A DNA stretch of 64,000 nt from Lacibacter sp. H375 (GCF_037892425.1 NZ_JBBKTT010000001.1:3162001-3226000); one strand, 5' to 3'; positions 1 through 10,106 are shown, counted from the first letter of the stretch. Notes: a model not told the origin generated them from the sequence alone. Numbers and translations are program-made.

Positions 1-1
1 C

Positions 2-157
2 AGTCTCGATCATGATATTGAAACGATCTTTCTTACATGTCTGCCACAATATACTTCAGTGGCCTCTACACTCGTACGTGATGTAATACGTAATGGGGGA
101 GATGCATCGCCATTTTTACCGGATGTGGTTAATAAAGCTGTCTCTAATCAAAAATAG
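2..157 (+). CDS. coaD: Phosphopantetheine adenylyltransferase, C-terminal end (partial)
   Basis: Only the last 51 codons are in the window. The reading frame runs from base 2 to a TAG stop. The segment matches the C-terminal part of CoaD, which makes dephospho-CoA from phosphopantetheine and ATP. The telling part is the stretch S-x-L-V-R-D-V then R-N-G-G-D then F-L-P, equivalent to the S-S-x-L-V-K-E-V, GGD and F-x-P elements of the bacterial enzyme. The next gene starts 8 bases later on the same strand, so they are probably cotranscribed. The rest of the gene is outside the window. Confidence 0.8.
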   Translation, partial: SLDHDIETIFLTCLPQYTSVASTLVRDVIRNGGDASPFLPDVVNKAVSNQK

Positions 158-165
158 TTCTGACC

Positions 166-597
166 ATGGATGCTATCTGGTTTAATAAGGTGTTTTCTGT
201 TGAGGAGTTATCATCATTAGGTGAACGAACAATGGCTGAAACACTTGACATCAGATTTATTGAAACCGGTAAGGATTTCATTAAAGCAACCATGCCTGTT
301 GATCATCGTACACACCAACCTTATGGTTTGCTGCATGGCGGTGCCAGTTGCGTATTAGCTGAAACATTGGGTAGCATTGCAAGTGCCCACGTAATTGATC
401 CTGAAAAATTTATCTGCGTTGGTATTGAGATCAACGCAAATCATATCCGTTCTGTACGCAGTGGATTGGTAACGGGCATCACTACACCAATTCACATTGG
501 TGCCAGCACTCATGTGTGGGATATTAAAATTTATGATGAACGTGAAAAACTGGTTTGTGTGAGCCGGTTAACTGTAGCTATTCTCAAAAAAGTGTAA
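166..597 (+). CDS. Hotdog-fold thioesterase, PaaI/MenI-like
   Basis: A 143-residue single-domain hotdog thioesterase. The motif around residues 57-66, HGGASCVLAE, holds the catalytic acid (E66) and the HGG turn of the PaaI/EntH/MenI group. These enzymes hydrolyse acyl- or aroyl-CoA thioesters in the cytosol. MenI, which releases 1,4-dihydroxy-2-naphthoate in menaquinone synthesis, belongs to this group and would suit a menaquinone-using Bacteroidota. The substrate cannot be decided from sequence. It follows coaD by 8 bases, so both touch CoA chemistry and probably share an mRNA. Confidence 0.85.
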   Translation: MDAIWFNKVFSVEELSSLGERTMAETLDIRFIETGKDFIKATMPVDHRTHQPYGLLHGGASCVLAETLGSIASAHVIDPEKFICVGIEINANHIRSVRSGLVTGITTPIHIGASTHVWDIKIYDEREKLVCVSRLTVAILKKV

Positions 598-695
598 CAA
601 CTTGTTTCAAGATTCACACTTATTGCATTTGTATTTTTTCTGCTGCGTGTTTGTTTTGTAACTTACTGTACTTTCTTCAGAAAAACATAACCAAT

Positions 696-3275
696 ATGAA
701 CTGGCATCACCTTCCGGCAGATGAAGTGATTGAACTTACAGGCTCATCAACCAATGGCCTCGATTCAGATAGTGCAGCATTGAAGTTGGCTGAGTATGGT
801 CCCAACGAATTACAGGAAAAGAAAAAGAAACCAGCCTGGGTTTTATTTCTGCAGCAGTTCAAAGATTTTATGATTTTGGTATTGATAGCGGCTGCTGTTA
901 TTGCGGGCATTGCCGGCGATGTTACTGATACCATTATCATTATGGTGATCGTTGTACTCAATGCTGTTGTTGGCTTCATCCAGGAATACCGTGCAGAGAA
1001 GGCAATGGAAGCATTGAAAAAGATTGCTGCCCTGCAGGCACAGGTAATGCGCAACGGCAAACCGCTTAACCTTGCTTCATCAGAACTGGTACCCGGAGAT
1101 CTTGTGTTGCTTGAAGCAGGCAATGTTGTACCTGCAGATTTACGGTTTATTGAAACCTTCAGTTTAAAAATAGATGAGTCGGCTTTAACAGGTGAATCAG
1201 TTCCTGCAGAAAAAACGGAAAAGAGAATGGAGGAAGTAGATCTTTCTATTGGTGATCGGTTGAACATGGGTTTTAAAAGTACATTGGTCACCAATGGACG
1301 TGCAAAAGGAATTGTGATTGCCACGGGCATGCAAACAGAGATCGGTTTAATTGCACGCATGTTACAGCAAGATGAAGTGGCTACACCTTTGCAAAAACGT
1401 ATGGCTGATTTTGGGCGCAAACTTTCTTACATCATATTGTTTATCTGTTTGCTGCTATTTGTAATTGGTTTATTGCGTGGTGAAAAGCCATTGAACATGT
1501 TGCTCATTTCTATTTCATTGGCGGTTGCGGCTATTCCCGAAGCATTACCTGCGCTTATTACTATTGCGCTGGCAAGGGGAGCAAAGCGATTAGTGAAGAA
1601 GAATGCACTCATCCGTAAACTTCCTGCCGTTGAAACACTTGGTTCTGTAACGTATATCTGTTCAGATAAAACAGGAACGCTTACGCAGAATAAAATGAAA
1701 GTGGTGCAAGTGAAAGCAGATGAAGCTAACCAGTTGATGATTGAAGAGATGTCGTTGCTTGATGTGGCTATGGCATTGAATCATGATGTGAAGGAAGCTG
1801 ATAACAAAGCATTGATTGGCGACCCAACAGAACTTGCATTAGTTGAATATTTTAATGAGCAACACCCGGAGAAGCCATTCACTTCAATACAAACTACATT
1901 GCCCCGTATAGCAGAACTTCCGTTTGATTCAGACAGGAAGTGTATGACAACGGTGCATAAGTATAAAGAACAATTCCTGGTGATTTCAAAAGGTGCTGTT
2001 GAATCGGTAACATCTGCATTAAAACAAGATCATGATAGTGCTGCTATTTTAAAACAGGCCGACGAGTGGGCTTCTGATGGAATACGTGTGATTGCTTTTG
2101 GTTATAAATGTATTGATGCATTACCCGAACCATTCACTTATGAATCGGTTGAAACAGATTTGATATTCGCCGGACTGACAGGCATGATCGATCCGCCAAG
2201 AGAAGAAGCAAAGCTGGCGATTGAAGAATGTAAAGCTGCCGGTATTCGTGTGGTCATGATCACCGGGGATCATCCTGCAACAGCATCTGCCATTGCAAAA
2301 CAGATCGGCATCTTAACAAAGAACGATCTGGTGATGACGGGCAAAGAATTGAAGGCAATTGCTCCGGAAGATTTTGATGCGCAGGTAGAAAAGATAAGAG
2401 TATATGCACGTGTATCGCCGGAACAGAAACTGCATATTGTAAAAGCGTTACAGCAAAAGAATCATTTTGTATCGATGACGGGTGATGGCGTAAACGATGC
2501 GCCTTCGCTCAAATCATCAAACATTGGTGTGGCGATGGGTATTAATGGTACCGATGTAAGCAAAGAAGCTGCACACATGATCTTACTCGATGATAATTTC
2601 GCCACGATTGTAAAAGCGGTGAAAGAGGGAAGACGGATCTATGATAATATCCGCAAGTTTGTGAAATATATCATGACTTGTAATGGTGCCGAAATATGGA
2701 CGTTGTTTCTTGCTCCGTTAATAGGATTGCCTATTCCATTATTACCAATTCATATTCTCTGGATCAATTTAGTAACGGATGGTTTGCCGGGTCTTGCATT
2801 GGCAAGTGAAAAAGAAGAGCGTGATATCATGAGTCGTCCGCCTCGCAGCACAAAAGAAAGTTTATTTGCTGATGGTATCGGTTATCATATCGTATGGGTT
2901 GGGTTGTTGATGGCAGGTGTTACGTTAGGCATTCAGGCATGGAGTATTAATCACAGCGGTGCACATTGGCAAACGATGGTGTTTACAGTATTGTCATTAA
3001 CACAATTAGGACATGTGTTGGCAATAAGAAGCGACCGGCAATATTTATTCAGCCAGGGTGTCTTCAGTAACATGGAATTACTTGGTGCCGTACTTCTCAC
3101 GTTTATCCTGCAGCTTGGTGTTATCTATTTGCCGTTTGCAAATGAAATTTTCAAAACACAACCTTTAACGTTGCAGGAGTTGATCATTTGTATTGCAGCA
3201 TCAGCCATTGTATTTCATGCCGTGGAGTTTGAAAAATTCATCAAGAAGAAATTAAGCAGCAGGAAAAAACAATAA
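696..3275 (+). CDS. Cation-transporting P-type ATPase, probably Ca2+
   Basis: An 859-residue P2-type ATPase. Domains in order: N-terminal cation ATPase domain, M1-M2, actuator domain with TGES near residue 165, M3-M4, phosphorylation motif DKTGTLT with the aspartate at residue 324, nucleotide-binding KGA near 430, hinge TGDGVNDAP near 595, then six C-terminal helices. M4 carries P-E-A-L-P and M6 carries N-L-V-T-D, ligands typical of SERCA/PMR1-like Ca2+ pumps, so Ca2+ efflux is the best guess. An in-frame ATG lies 47 codons upstream, but that segment is Cys/Phe-rich and overlaps the previous gene. The family's N-terminus begins at the chosen MNWHHL start. Confidence 0.9.
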   Translation: MNWHHLPADEVIELTGSSTNGLDSDSAALKLAEYGPNELQEKKKKPAWVLFLQQFKDFMILVLIAAAVIAGIAGDVTDTIIIMVIVVLNAVVGFIQEYRAEKAMEALKKIAALQAQVMRNGKPLNLASSELVPGDLVLLEAGNVVPADLRFIETFSLKIDESALTGESVPAEKTEKRMEEVDLSIGDRLNMGFKSTLVTNGRAKGIVIATGMQTEIGLIARMLQQDEVATPLQKRMADFGRKLSYIILFICLLLFVIGLLRGEKPLNMLLISISLAVAAIPEALPALITIALARGAKRLVKKNALIRKLPAVETLGSVTYICSDKTGTLTQNKMKVVQVKADEANQLMIEEMSLLDVAMALNHDVKEADNKALIGDPTELALVEYFNEQHPEKPFTSIQTTLPRIAELPFDSDRKCMTTVHKYKEQFLVISKGAVESVTSALKQDHDSAAILKQADEWASDGIRVIAFGYKCIDALPEPFTYESVETDLIFAGLTGMIDPPREEAKLAIEECKAAGIRVVMITGDHPATASAIAKQIGILTKNDLVMTGKELKAIAPEDFDAQVEKIRVYARVSPEQKLHIVKALQQKNHFVSMTGDGVNDAPSLKSSNIGVAMGINGTDVSKEAAHMILLDDNFATIVKAVKEGRRIYDNIRKFVKYIMTCNGAEIWTLFLAPLIGLPIPLLPIHILWINLVTDGLPGLALASEKEERDIMSRPPRSTKESLFADGIGYHIVWVGLLMAGVTLGIQAWSINHSGAHWQTMVFTVLSLTQLGHVLAIRSDRQYLFSQGVFSNMELLGAVLLTFILQLGVIYLPFANEIFKTQPLTLQELIICIAASAIVFHAVEFEKFIKKKLSSRKKQ

Positions 3276-3293
3276 GGTAGGGGCATAGAAAGA

Positions 3294-3337
3294 ACCGGTA
3301 ACAACGGTATCCTTTTTTATAAATCATCGTTACCGGT
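3294..3337. terminator. Inverted repeat between convergent genes, possible bidirectional terminator
   Basis: ACCGGTAAC and its exact complement GTTACCGGT flank a loop of 26 bases that contains a run of six T. It sits between the end of the P-type ATPase gene and the end of the convergent glycogen-binding-fold gene. The loop is long and there is no T-tract after the stem, so this is only a candidate. Confidence 0.4.
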
Positions 3338-3368
3338 ATAGAAGGCAATCGTTTGAATAGGGGATAAA

Positions 3369-3659
3369 TTACAGCACAATCACGCTGTTGCTGCCGCCAA
3401 AGGCGTTTGGTTGTTGTTCATCGGCTTCGGGTTCACTAACCCATTCTGTAGCATTTACTAAGTATTTGAATTCGTGCTTGCTTTCTTTTGGCAAGTTCAC
3501 TTCAGCACTAAACGTTCCGTCTTTCTTTTTGCTCATGATCACAGCATTTTGCCAATCGCTGTTGAGGCCGAGAATTTCGATGGTTTCAGCATTTTCAACT
3601 TTAAAAGAGAATTTCACTTTGCAGTAATCCTTTGTCTTGAAGTAAGTTTTTTGTACCAT
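3369..3659 (-). CDS. Isoamylase early set (CBM48-like) domain protein
   Basis: A 96-residue protein made of one immunoglobulin-like early-set domain, as in the glycogen-recognition module of AMPK and branching enzymes. It shows the pattern K-V-x-F-x-F, then L-G-x-x-x-D-W, then G-x-F-x-A-x-V-x-L-P, then F-K-Y-L-V, and an Asn near the end (F-G-G-S-N-S). Stand-alone copies are common in Bacteroidota. No catalytic domain or signal peptide is present, so a cytosolic carbohydrate-binding or regulatory role is inferred. It is convergent with the upstream ATPase gene. Confidence 0.8.
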   Translation of the reverse strand: MVQKTYFKTKDYCKVKFSFKVENAETIEILGLNSDWQNAVIMSKKKDGTFSAEVNLPKESKHEFKYLVNATEWVSEPEADEQQPNAFGGSNSVIVL

Positions 3660-3846
3660 TTTTCTTTGTTTAAAGTTTTAAGTGTTCTGTCAAACATCGG
3701 GCATTTTTCAGTTAAGCAGTTGCTGAGATGATGACATGGAAATAAACATTCCCGCTCTTTATACCTGAATCGGAAAAAAGTAACCCGCTGAAAGCCTTAT
3801 TCAGCTTCATTCTTATTAACAACTAACGGCTGTTATGTTAATAAGC

Positions 3847-4365
3847 TCAACGTAGTAATTTGTTTTTGGCTGTTTCTTCCCGTATCATTTCGGGATAGCC
3901 CATTTTTCTGGCCAATGCAGTTACTGCCATGGCAATTCGTTTGGCTTTTGTAGGTTCGGTTTTGGCGCTATCGATCCATTTGCTGAAATAACGCTGGTGT
4001 GATCCGGTGAGACTCTTGAAGTGCTGCAATGCAGCCGGCTCGTCATTCAGGCATTCCATAAGATCATGATTGAATTGAAAGGCACTGTTATCGGCGGAAA
4101 TTTTCACATGAACAGTTGCACCTTGTCGTTTGCCAATGGCTTTTCGCACATCGGCATTCAGGGCCATAATAAACTTGCCGCCACCTACAGGGTAAAGTGG
4201 CATCTGCTTAAAAGTATAGTCATCCAGTTTGCCTTTTACTTTAAACTCTTTTTTGTGACCGGGCTTTAATTGTTCAGGTATGCCGTCAGGAATTTCAATA
4301 AAAGTCCATCCGGTTTTTTCACCCATTGTTTTATATTTCTGTACAACAGCAGTGAACTGTTTCAT
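3847..4365 (-). CDS. DUF1905 and YdeI/OmpD-associated family protein
   Basis: A 172-residue protein with two parts. Residues 1-85 match the DUF1905 fold (W-T-F-I-E-I-P, then G-K-L-D-D, then R-K-A-I-G-K). Residues 95-170 match the OmdA/YdeI tail (F-x-S-L-T-x-S-H-Q-R-Y-F, then K-T-E-P-T-K-A-K-R). The family is widespread and its function is unproven; the name comes from an association with OmpD in Salmonella. The start chosen is the Met of MKQFTAV; an earlier ATG would add 21 unconserved, Cys/Phe-rich residues. Confidence 0.75.
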   Translation of the reverse strand: MKQFTAVVQKYKTMGEKTGWTFIEIPDGIPEQLKPGHKKEFKVKGKLDDYTFKQMPLYPVGGGKFIMALNADVRKAIGKRQGATVHVKISADNSAFQFNHDLMECLNDEPAALQHFKSLTGSHQRYFSKWIDSAKTEPTKAKRIAMAVTALARKMGYPEMIREETAKNKLLR

Positions 4366-4613
4366 ACAAACGAACTTAAAGAGAAAATCACAATCAGGGA
4401 AGTAATGCACATTATTTTCTGCTGGCATGGTTATTGTTTTTCATGGAAAGAACTTCGTACGAACCATTCAACTCCCACCTTCCCGTGTATAAGTATGCCT
4501 GAAAAGGCCTCTTTCCTTGAAAGGATATGTGCATGTATATAGTTGCTGAAACTATAGCGTTGCAAGTTTTGCATTATGTAATCAAGTATTATCAAACTTA
4601 TAAATTCAACACA

Positions 4614-5207
4614 ATGAAAAAGATTTTTCTCGCATTTACCTCAACAGCGTTCTTAATGATCGCATCTATTGTAACCGTTAAAGCGCAAGTTGATTCAACT
4701 CCTGTTGTTGCACCGCCGGTTGCTCCTCCGCCAGCAGTGGCTACATCTGACATTGTTGGTGTTGCTACAGGTTCTGTAGAGCATACAACTCTCGTTGAAG
4801 CAATCAATACGGCCAACGTACTGAAAGTATTTCAACTGAATGGTCCTTTCACAGTGTTTGCACCAACAAACGCAGCATTTGACAAAATCCCTGAAGCAGA
4901 TCGCAAGAAACTGATGAAGAATAAATCAGAGCTGGCAAAAACATTGAAATATCATATGGTAGGTGGTACCTGGAATTCAACTACACTGATGAATGCAATT
5001 AAGTTTGGTAATGGAGTTGTTGAACTTCCAACATTAAGTGGTGGTAAATTAAAAGCAACAGTAGAAGATGGTAAAGTGAAATTAACAGATGAAATGGGCA
5101 ACTCTATGTTTGTAACGAATGCAGATATTCTGGCTACAAACGGCATTGTTCATATTGTTGATGGTGTTATGCACCCAATGCAGCCTGTTACAGCAGCGAA
5201 ACAGTAA
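4614..5207 (+). CDS. Secreted fasciclin (FAS1) domain protein
   Basis: A 197-residue exported protein. Residues 1-23 form a signal peptide (MKK, hydrophobic core, cleavage after V-K-A). A short Pro/Ala-rich linker follows, then a FAS1 domain from about 50 to 190. The FAS1 H1 motif F-T-V-F-A-P-T-N-A-A-F and the later G-I-V-H-I-V-D-G-V-M box are both clear. FAS1 domains mediate adhesion and matrix contacts. A strong hairpin with a T-tract follows the stop, so the gene appears to be a single transcription unit. Confidence 0.9.
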   Translation: MKKIFLAFTSTAFLMIASIVTVKAQVDSTPVVAPPVAPPPAVATSDIVGVATGSVEHTTLVEAINTANVLKVFQLNGPFTVFAPTNAAFDKIPEADRKKLMKNKSELAKTLKYHMVGGTWNSTTLMNAIKFGNGVVELPTLSGGKLKATVEDGKVKLTDEMGNSMFVTNADILATNGIVHIVDGVMHPMQPVTAAKQ

Positions 5208-5223
5208 TGGTTCCTTATAGCTC

Positions 5224-5259
5224 AAAGCCCTGCCTTTTTTGGCGGGGCTTTCTTTTTTT
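5224..5259 (+). terminator. Rho-independent terminator after fasciclin gene
   Basis: Stem AAAGCCCTGCC with complement GGCGGGGCTTT, one mismatch, a T6 loop, then a run of seven T. It ends the fasciclin transcript ahead of hutI. Confidence 0.85.
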
Positions 5260-5290
5260 GCTGATGTGATAAATCCGTTACTTTTAATGC

Positions 5291-6532
5291 ATGACTCTGC
5301 TTGTGACAAATATTAAACAGTTGGTGGGTGTGCATGAGGAGAATGTATTGTTGCGTGGAAAAGCGTTGGCCACATTACCTGTTATTGAAGATGCGTATTT
5401 GCTGATTAATGATGGATTGATTGCTGCTTACGGAGAAATGAAAAATCTTGGAGCGTGGGCTGATACTGTGGAACATCGTATGGATGCAAGCGGACAATGG
5501 GTTTTGCCAACATGGTGCGATAGTCATACGCATTTGGTGTTTGCGGCAAGCAGGGAAGATGAATTTGTTGACAAGCTGAAAGGAATGAGTTACGAAGCTA
5601 TTGCTGCAAAAGGCGGAGGCATCTTAAACTCTGCCAATAAACTGGCGAAACTTTCAGAGCTTGAATTACTTCGTCTTGCTTGGGGACGATTAGAAGAGTT
5701 GATCACACTTGGCACCGGTGCCATTGAAATAAAAAGCGGTTACGGGTTGTCGGTAGAAGCGGAGTTAAAGATGCTGCGTGTTATTCAGCAGTTGAAAGAA
5801 ACATCACCCATACCTGTAAAGTCAACTTTTCTTGGCGCTCATACTTATCCGTTAGAAAACAGGGATAATCACCAAGGCTATATTGATCTTATCGTCAATG
5901 AAATGCTGCCGGTGATAGCAGACGAAGGACTTGCTGATTTTGTAGATGTGTTTTGTGAGAATGGTTTTTTCTCGGTTGATGAAATGGAACAGATCTGCAA
6001 AGCTGCTATGAAATACGGATTGCCTCCCAAACTGCATATCAATCAACTCAACAGTATTGGTGGTTTACAAAAGGCAATTGAGCTGAATGCTATTTCCGTT
6101 GATCATTTGGAAACCATGACCGATGAAGATGTTGAGGCACTTGCCAATTCTAATACGATTGGTACATTATTACCAACCGCTGCTTTTTTCCTGCGTATGC
6201 CCTTTCAGCCTGCCAGGCAAATGATTGATGCAGGAGCTGCTATTGCATTGGCCAGCGATTATAATCCGGGTTCATCGCCCAGTGGCAATATGAATCTTGT
6301 GGTGGCCATGAGTTGTATTGGTATGAAGATGTTACCGGAAGAGGCCATTAATGCAGCCACCATCAATGGAGCATTTGCAATGGATCTGCAACATGAAGTG
6401 GGAAGTATTACCGTGGGTAAAAAAGCCAACCTGATTTTTACAAGATCAATCCCTTCCATTGCTTATTTGCCTTATGCGTTTGGCAGTAATCTTATTGACA
6501 AAGTGATGATCGGGGGAGAATTTTTCGCCTGA
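5291..6532 (+). CDS. hutI: Imidazolonepropionase
   Basis: A 413-residue amidohydrolase that hydrolyses 4-imidazolone-5-propanoate to N-formimidoyl-L-glutamate, the third step of histidine breakdown. The metal motif is H79-T-H81 in the context D-S-H-T-H-L-V-F-A, specific for HutI. Further ligands are in F-L-G-A-H-T (about 183), L-H-I-N-Q (about 255) and A-L-A-S-D-Y-N-P-G (about 320). Length matches the family. hutG follows after 51 bases. hutH and hutU are not in the window and must lie elsewhere. Confidence 0.93.
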   Translation: MTLLVTNIKQLVGVHEENVLLRGKALATLPVIEDAYLLINDGLIAAYGEMKNLGAWADTVEHRMDASGQWVLPTWCDSHTHLVFAASREDEFVDKLKGMSYEAIAAKGGGILNSANKLAKLSELELLRLAWGRLEELITLGTGAIEIKSGYGLSVEAELKMLRVIQQLKETSPIPVKSTFLGAHTYPLENRDNHQGYIDLIVNEMLPVIADEGLADFVDVFCENGFFSVDEMEQICKAAMKYGLPPKLHINQLNSIGGLQKAIELNAISVDHLETMTDEDVEALANSNTIGTLLPTAAFFLRMPFQPARQMIDAGAAIALASDYNPGSSPSGNMNLVVAMSCIGMKMLPEEAINAATINGAFAMDLQHEVGSITVGKKANLIFTRSIPSIAYLPYAFGSNLIDKVMIGGEFFA

Positions 6533-6583
6533 CGGAATATGTGCTGAAATAAGTTATCTTTCAATACGAAACAAATCAGCCAT

Positions 6584-7636
6584 ATGCAGTCATTTCGTTT
6601 TTACAACAAAGAAGATGTACTCACATTAACCAAGATCCGTCGTTTTGAAACCAAACTGGGAGAACGGGTGCAATTGCCAAACAACAGGGAACAGTTCGAA
6701 AAAGTTTTGCAGGAATCAACAGCAAAGTTTGCGTTGTTTGGTATACCGGAAGATATTGGTGTAAAAGCAAATGAAGGAGTGGGCGGGGCCGATACTGCAT
6801 GGTTTCCTTTTCTCACAGCTTTTCTCAACATTCAAAGCAATGATTTTTTGCAGGGCGATGAAATACTGTTGCTCGGTCATTTTGATTTTTCTTATGTTGA
6901 ATCAGTGATCGAAGAGAATGCGCATGGCCATGAAGAAAAGCTGGATGCCTATCGTCATGCAGTGAATTCAATAGATGAAGAGGTTGAATCGCTTGCAAAG
7001 TTGATCACTACTTATGGAAAGATCCCGATTGTAATTGGTGGTGGACATAACAATGCATATCCGCTTATTAAAGGCACAGCAAAAGGATTACATAAAGCTG
7101 GCAAGGTTCAGCTGGCACAGATCAATTGTATTAACCTTGATGCGCATACCGATTATCGCCCGGTTGAAGGCAGGCACAGTGGCAATGCATTTCGTTATGC
7201 AGAAGAAGATGGTTACCTGCAGAAGTATTGTGTAATTGGCGTTCATGAAAATTATATTCCGCAAAATGTATGGATCGATATTGTAAACAATCCTTTCTTC
7301 GATTTGATTACTTACGAAGATATTTTCATCCATGAAAAAAGGAATTTCATACAGGCAGTAGCACATGCTACCGGCTTTACTGAAGATACCTATACAGGTT
7401 TGGAACTTGATCTTGATTCTATTGAGCATACACTCAGCAGTGCATTTACACCGAGTGGTATCGGTAAGCTGCATGCAAGACAATACATCAATTTTGCAGC
7501 CACTGATGCAAAAGCTGCTTACCTCCACATTTGCGAAGGGGCCAGCTTTTTAAGTGATGGACGTAAAAGTGAAGGCACAGGTAAACTTATCAGTTACCTG
7601 GTAAGCGATTTTGTAAAAGCAGGTCTTGCTCCCTAA
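6584..7636 (+). CDS. hutG: Formimidoylglutamase (arginase superfamily)
   Basis: A 350-residue ureohydrolase-fold enzyme. Metal ligands are visible as G-G-G-H155, then D186-A-H188-T-D190, then E-L-D276-L-D278. Next to hutI this indicates hydrolysis of N-formimidoyl-glutamate to glutamate and formamide, the last step of histidine degradation. The Bacteroidota type is longer than the Bacillus enzyme and has an N-terminal extension, as here. A TATCTTTC box about 22 bases upstream resembles the phylum's -7 element, so hutG may also have its own promoter. Its 3' end overlaps the convergent TPR gene by 4 bases. Confidence 0.88.
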   Translation: MQSFRFYNKEDVLTLTKIRRFETKLGERVQLPNNREQFEKVLQESTAKFALFGIPEDIGVKANEGVGGADTAWFPFLTAFLNIQSNDFLQGDEILLLGHFDFSYVESVIEENAHGHEEKLDAYRHAVNSIDEEVESLAKLITTYGKIPIVIGGGHNNAYPLIKGTAKGLHKAGKVQLAQINCINLDAHTDYRPVEGRHSGNAFRYAEEDGYLQKYCVIGVHENYIPQNVWIDIVNNPFFDLITYEDIFIHEKRNFIQAVAHATGFTEDTYTGLELDLDSIEHTLSSAFTPSGIGKLHARQYINFAATDAKAAYLHICEGASFLSDGRKSEGTGKLISYLVSDFVKAGLAP

Positions 7637-9375
7637 AGCACAGGCGCATTAATTTTTATATCGGCATTGGCAATGGCTGATTTCAGTTGCGGCTGTAATG
7701 CAGCTATTTCTTTTAGTTTTGCCTGTTGAAGATAAGCCAGGTGTAAACCCGTCATAGCCCAGATATTATTGTTGTTATTCTTCAGATCGCTAAGCAAAAC
7801 TACCTCTGCTTTTTTCCAATCTTTCTGTTGCAGGTAAGCGTTACCTAAATAATGCTTTGGATTAAGTAACCAATCTCTTGGTTCATTGTACACCATTTGT
7901 TCTTCTGTTGCAACTGCTTTGCTGAAGTGTTCAATGGCAGCTTTATTATTCTTTTGTGCAAGTGCAATTGTGCCGGCAAGTAAATTGGCCGCAACAGTAG
8001 CACCATCAATGGAAGGCGAGAAGGGTGCAAATGGTAATGAAAGTGTACTGTCTTTTAAGAGATCGCTTAAATAACTGTATTCTTTCTTTGCATCGGTTAG
8101 TTTTTGCTGATGGGCATAGGCCATTCCTTTTCCAAAATGATACAGCACATTTGAGTAAACCTGTTTTGCCGGTGGTTGTGTCATTGCTAATAAAGCATCC
8201 CAACGTGCATAGCGAACATCAACTAAAATATTTGTGTAATAAATGTATTGAAGGTAATTACCGAGCGCTCCTTCCATCAATAAATAATCGGTTGGTATGC
8301 TGGCAGCAGTTTGCTTTGCACTTTCGATGGCGTACTTACTATTACCACTCATGATGGCATGATTGGTTTGCATGTGCAGGTTGTGGATCACATACAAAAA
8401 GTCAGCGCCCGCCGCCGGAGCAAACAGTTGTAATACATTTTTATAACTCTTTACTGCATCTTCATTCACCGCAGCTCCTTTACTGTAATTGCCCGTGCGT
8501 AAATAAATATGCGAGGGCATGTGTACCATATGTGATAATGCCGGTGTAAGACTTCCCAACCTGTCGGCACTTGCTGTAGCAAGTGATGCGTATGGCGAGG
8601 GTTCCATCACATGTATATAGTAATGATTGGCACCGGGATGAAGCGGGGTAGCAGCTAATAATTTTTCAAGTACAGTTCGTATACGTGGTGTCCATTCTTT
8701 TGGCTTGCCATTGCTGAACCAAAGATCCCAGGGATGTTGGAGCATCAAAGCATCGGCATATAATGCTGATACATCTGCATTTGACGAATATTGATCATAC
8801 AACGCTTTCATCTTATCTGCATATAATTGATTGAGATGTTCTCTTGTTTGCGTGCTGTCGGCTGAATAACGAATTGATTGTGCAAGGATCAATCCTTTTT
8901 CAACTGCAGTACAACTGCCGGAAAGTTCTGTTGCTTTTTGAATAGCAGTCAGAGCATCGGGTGAAGCAGCATAGCCAAGATCATTAATGTTGGGTCCGTA
9001 TGCAAGCGCTTTTGCCCAATGGATCATGGCTGCATTTGGATCGAACTTCTCTGCTTTTTTAAACGATGCCATGGCTTCAATAATGTGAAAACCATAATAC
9101 ATATTTATTCCCTGGTTGAAATAAAACTGTGCACTATCGTTTGCAGTCGTGATCTTCCATTTGTAAGAACCGGCACCGGGGATTGGTGGAATATCCACTT
9201 CATCCAATACATCTTTTAATGCATCCCAATCGGGGCTGCAACGAATGCTGTTCTCCAGTTTATATTTTTTCAGCTTTGCTATTTCTTTTGCAGTTTGATA
9301 GCGATCAGTAAACTGCACAGCGAGTAATGCAGTAACAAAAGCAGGTAATGCAAGTAAAAGCAGCTTGAGTTTCAT
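7633..9375 (-). CDS. Exported tetratricopeptide-repeat protein of unknown function
   Basis: A 580-residue protein with an N-terminal hydrophobic segment (residues 3-20) that acts as a signal peptide or anchor. The body is helical and reads as degenerate TPR units, for example residues 85-120 (F-N-Q-G-I-N-M-Y-Y-G-F then A-x-A-S-F-K-K-A) and the C-terminal third (Y-L-G-N-A-Y-L-Q-Q-K-D-W-K-K-A). A conserved-looking block H-M-V-H-M-P-S-H-I-Y-L-R-T-G lies mid-protein. This His-rich block is typical of a TPR family in Bacteroidota. No enzyme domain is recognised. It probably acts as a periplasmic scaffold. Confidence 0.75.
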   Translation of the reverse strand: MKLKLLLLALPAFVTALLAVQFTDRYQTAKEIAKLKKYKLENSIRCSPDWDALKDVLDEVDIPPIPGAGSYKWKITTANDSAQFYFNQGINMYYGFHIIEAMASFKKAEKFDPNAAMIHWAKALAYGPNINDLGYAASPDALTAIQKATELSGSCTAVEKGLILAQSIRYSADSTQTREHLNQLYADKMKALYDQYSSNADVSALYADALMLQHPWDLWFSNGKPKEWTPRIRTVLEKLLAATPLHPGANHYYIHVMEPSPYASLATASADRLGSLTPALSHMVHMPSHIYLRTGNYSKGAAVNEDAVKSYKNVLQLFAPAAGADFLYVIHNLHMQTNHAIMSGNSKYAIESAKQTAASIPTDYLLMEGALGNYLQYIYYTNILVDVRYARWDALLAMTQPPAKQVYSNVLYHFGKGMAYAHQQKLTDAKKEYSYLSDLLKDSTLSLPFAPFSPSIDGATVAANLLAGTIALAQKNNKAAIEHFSKAVATEEQMVYNEPRDWLLNPKHYLGNAYLQQKDWKKAEVVLLSDLKNNNNNIWAMTGLHLAYLQQAKLKEIAALQPQLKSAIANADIKINAPVL

Positions 9376-9430
9376 GTAAAGAAATTTTAAGCGAAAAAGT
9401 TACAATAAATGATGCATAGCTGCAAGAAGG

Positions 9431-9943
9431 TCAGGAAGCTTTTTGCTGAAAACCGGTTGTGGTTTTTAATTCTTCCATTACGTTGAAAATAATGGGGCAC
9501 CGTTCGTAATGCATCATTACAGAAAATAGCCGTTGCGTAAATTGGGGCAGGTGTAAAGCGGGGAACTCTCTGCATCCTGCAAACCTGTCTTCATAAATAG
9601 TACAGGCATTGTTCGCAAGAAAATGGCAGGGCATTTTATTCATGATCATCAGTTCATGACTTCCTTTCTCAACATATCGTTCATCAAACACTTCACGTGT
9701 AATTTGCAAACGTGCTGCAGCTCTGTCGGCTTCTTCGGCTGTAATATTCACCATTAAACTTTTGCAGCAGTTGCCACAGCTTGTGCAATCGATCTTTGGT
9801 TCTATCAGTTGGTTGAGGCGTTGCACTTCTTCATCAACTTCTTCGCTGTTGCGTTCTTTTAAGAAATTTACAAACCGGAGATTTTCTTCCTGCTTTTCAG
9901 CCGCAACTTCTGCTAGTAAGGGGAGTGATGTGTGAATGGTCAA
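9431..9943 (-). CDS. YkgJ-type cysteine-cluster protein
   Basis: A 170-residue cytosolic protein with the zinc/iron-chelating cysteine-cluster pattern: C53-x2-C56-x2-C59-C60, then C106, C114 and C124 in the contexts M-P-C-H-F, N-N-A-C-T-I-Y and A-G-C-R-E-F-P. This arrangement defines the YkgJ family, a presumed metal-binding protein whose reaction is not known. The N-terminal 50 residues are a charged helix. It lies alone between the TPR gene and a heptamer repeat tract. Confidence 0.85.
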   Translation of the reverse strand: MTIHTSLPLLAEVAAEKQEENLRFVNFLKERNSEEVDEEVQRLNQLIEPKIDCTSCGNCCKSLMVNITAEEADRAAARLQITREVFDERYVEKGSHELMIMNKMPCHFLANNACTIYEDRFAGCREFPALHLPQFTQRLFSVMMHYERCPIIFNVMEELKTTTGFQQKAS

Positions 9944-9990
9944 TGAAGTGATTTGCGGTAAAGGTAGGTTTTAAAAGGTTAGGGGTTATG

Positions 9991-10039
9991 AGTGATGAGT
10001 GATGAATGATGAATGATGAGTGATGAATGATGAGTGATG
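9991..10039. repeat. Seven-copy heptamer tandem repeat
   Basis: Seven consecutive 7-bp units, four AGTGATG and three AATGATG, with no gaps. It lies in the intergenic region upstream of the cysteine-cluster gene. It is the most regular of nine 7-bp-period tracts in the window. Confidence 0.9.
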
Positions 10040-10079
10040 AAAAGCTGGCGCTGAGAAATGAGGTGTAACGTAAGTAAGT

Positions 10080-10106
10080 GAGGCTGCCTGGAAAGGCAGC
10101 CTCTTG
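10080..10106 (-). terminator. Strong hairpin downstream of fibronectin-like gene
   Basis: Perfect 9-bp stem GAGGCTGCC / GGCAGCCTC with loop TGGAAA. It sits 36 bases past the stop of the minus-strand gene. The U-tract is poor on the minus strand, so the terminator assignment is tentative. Confidence 0.5.

Noticed and set aside
707-1420. Long antisense open frame within the P-type ATPase
   Set aside because: Covers the actuator region of a clearly recognised gene; composition (Ser/Thr/Ile-rich) is that of a shadow frame.
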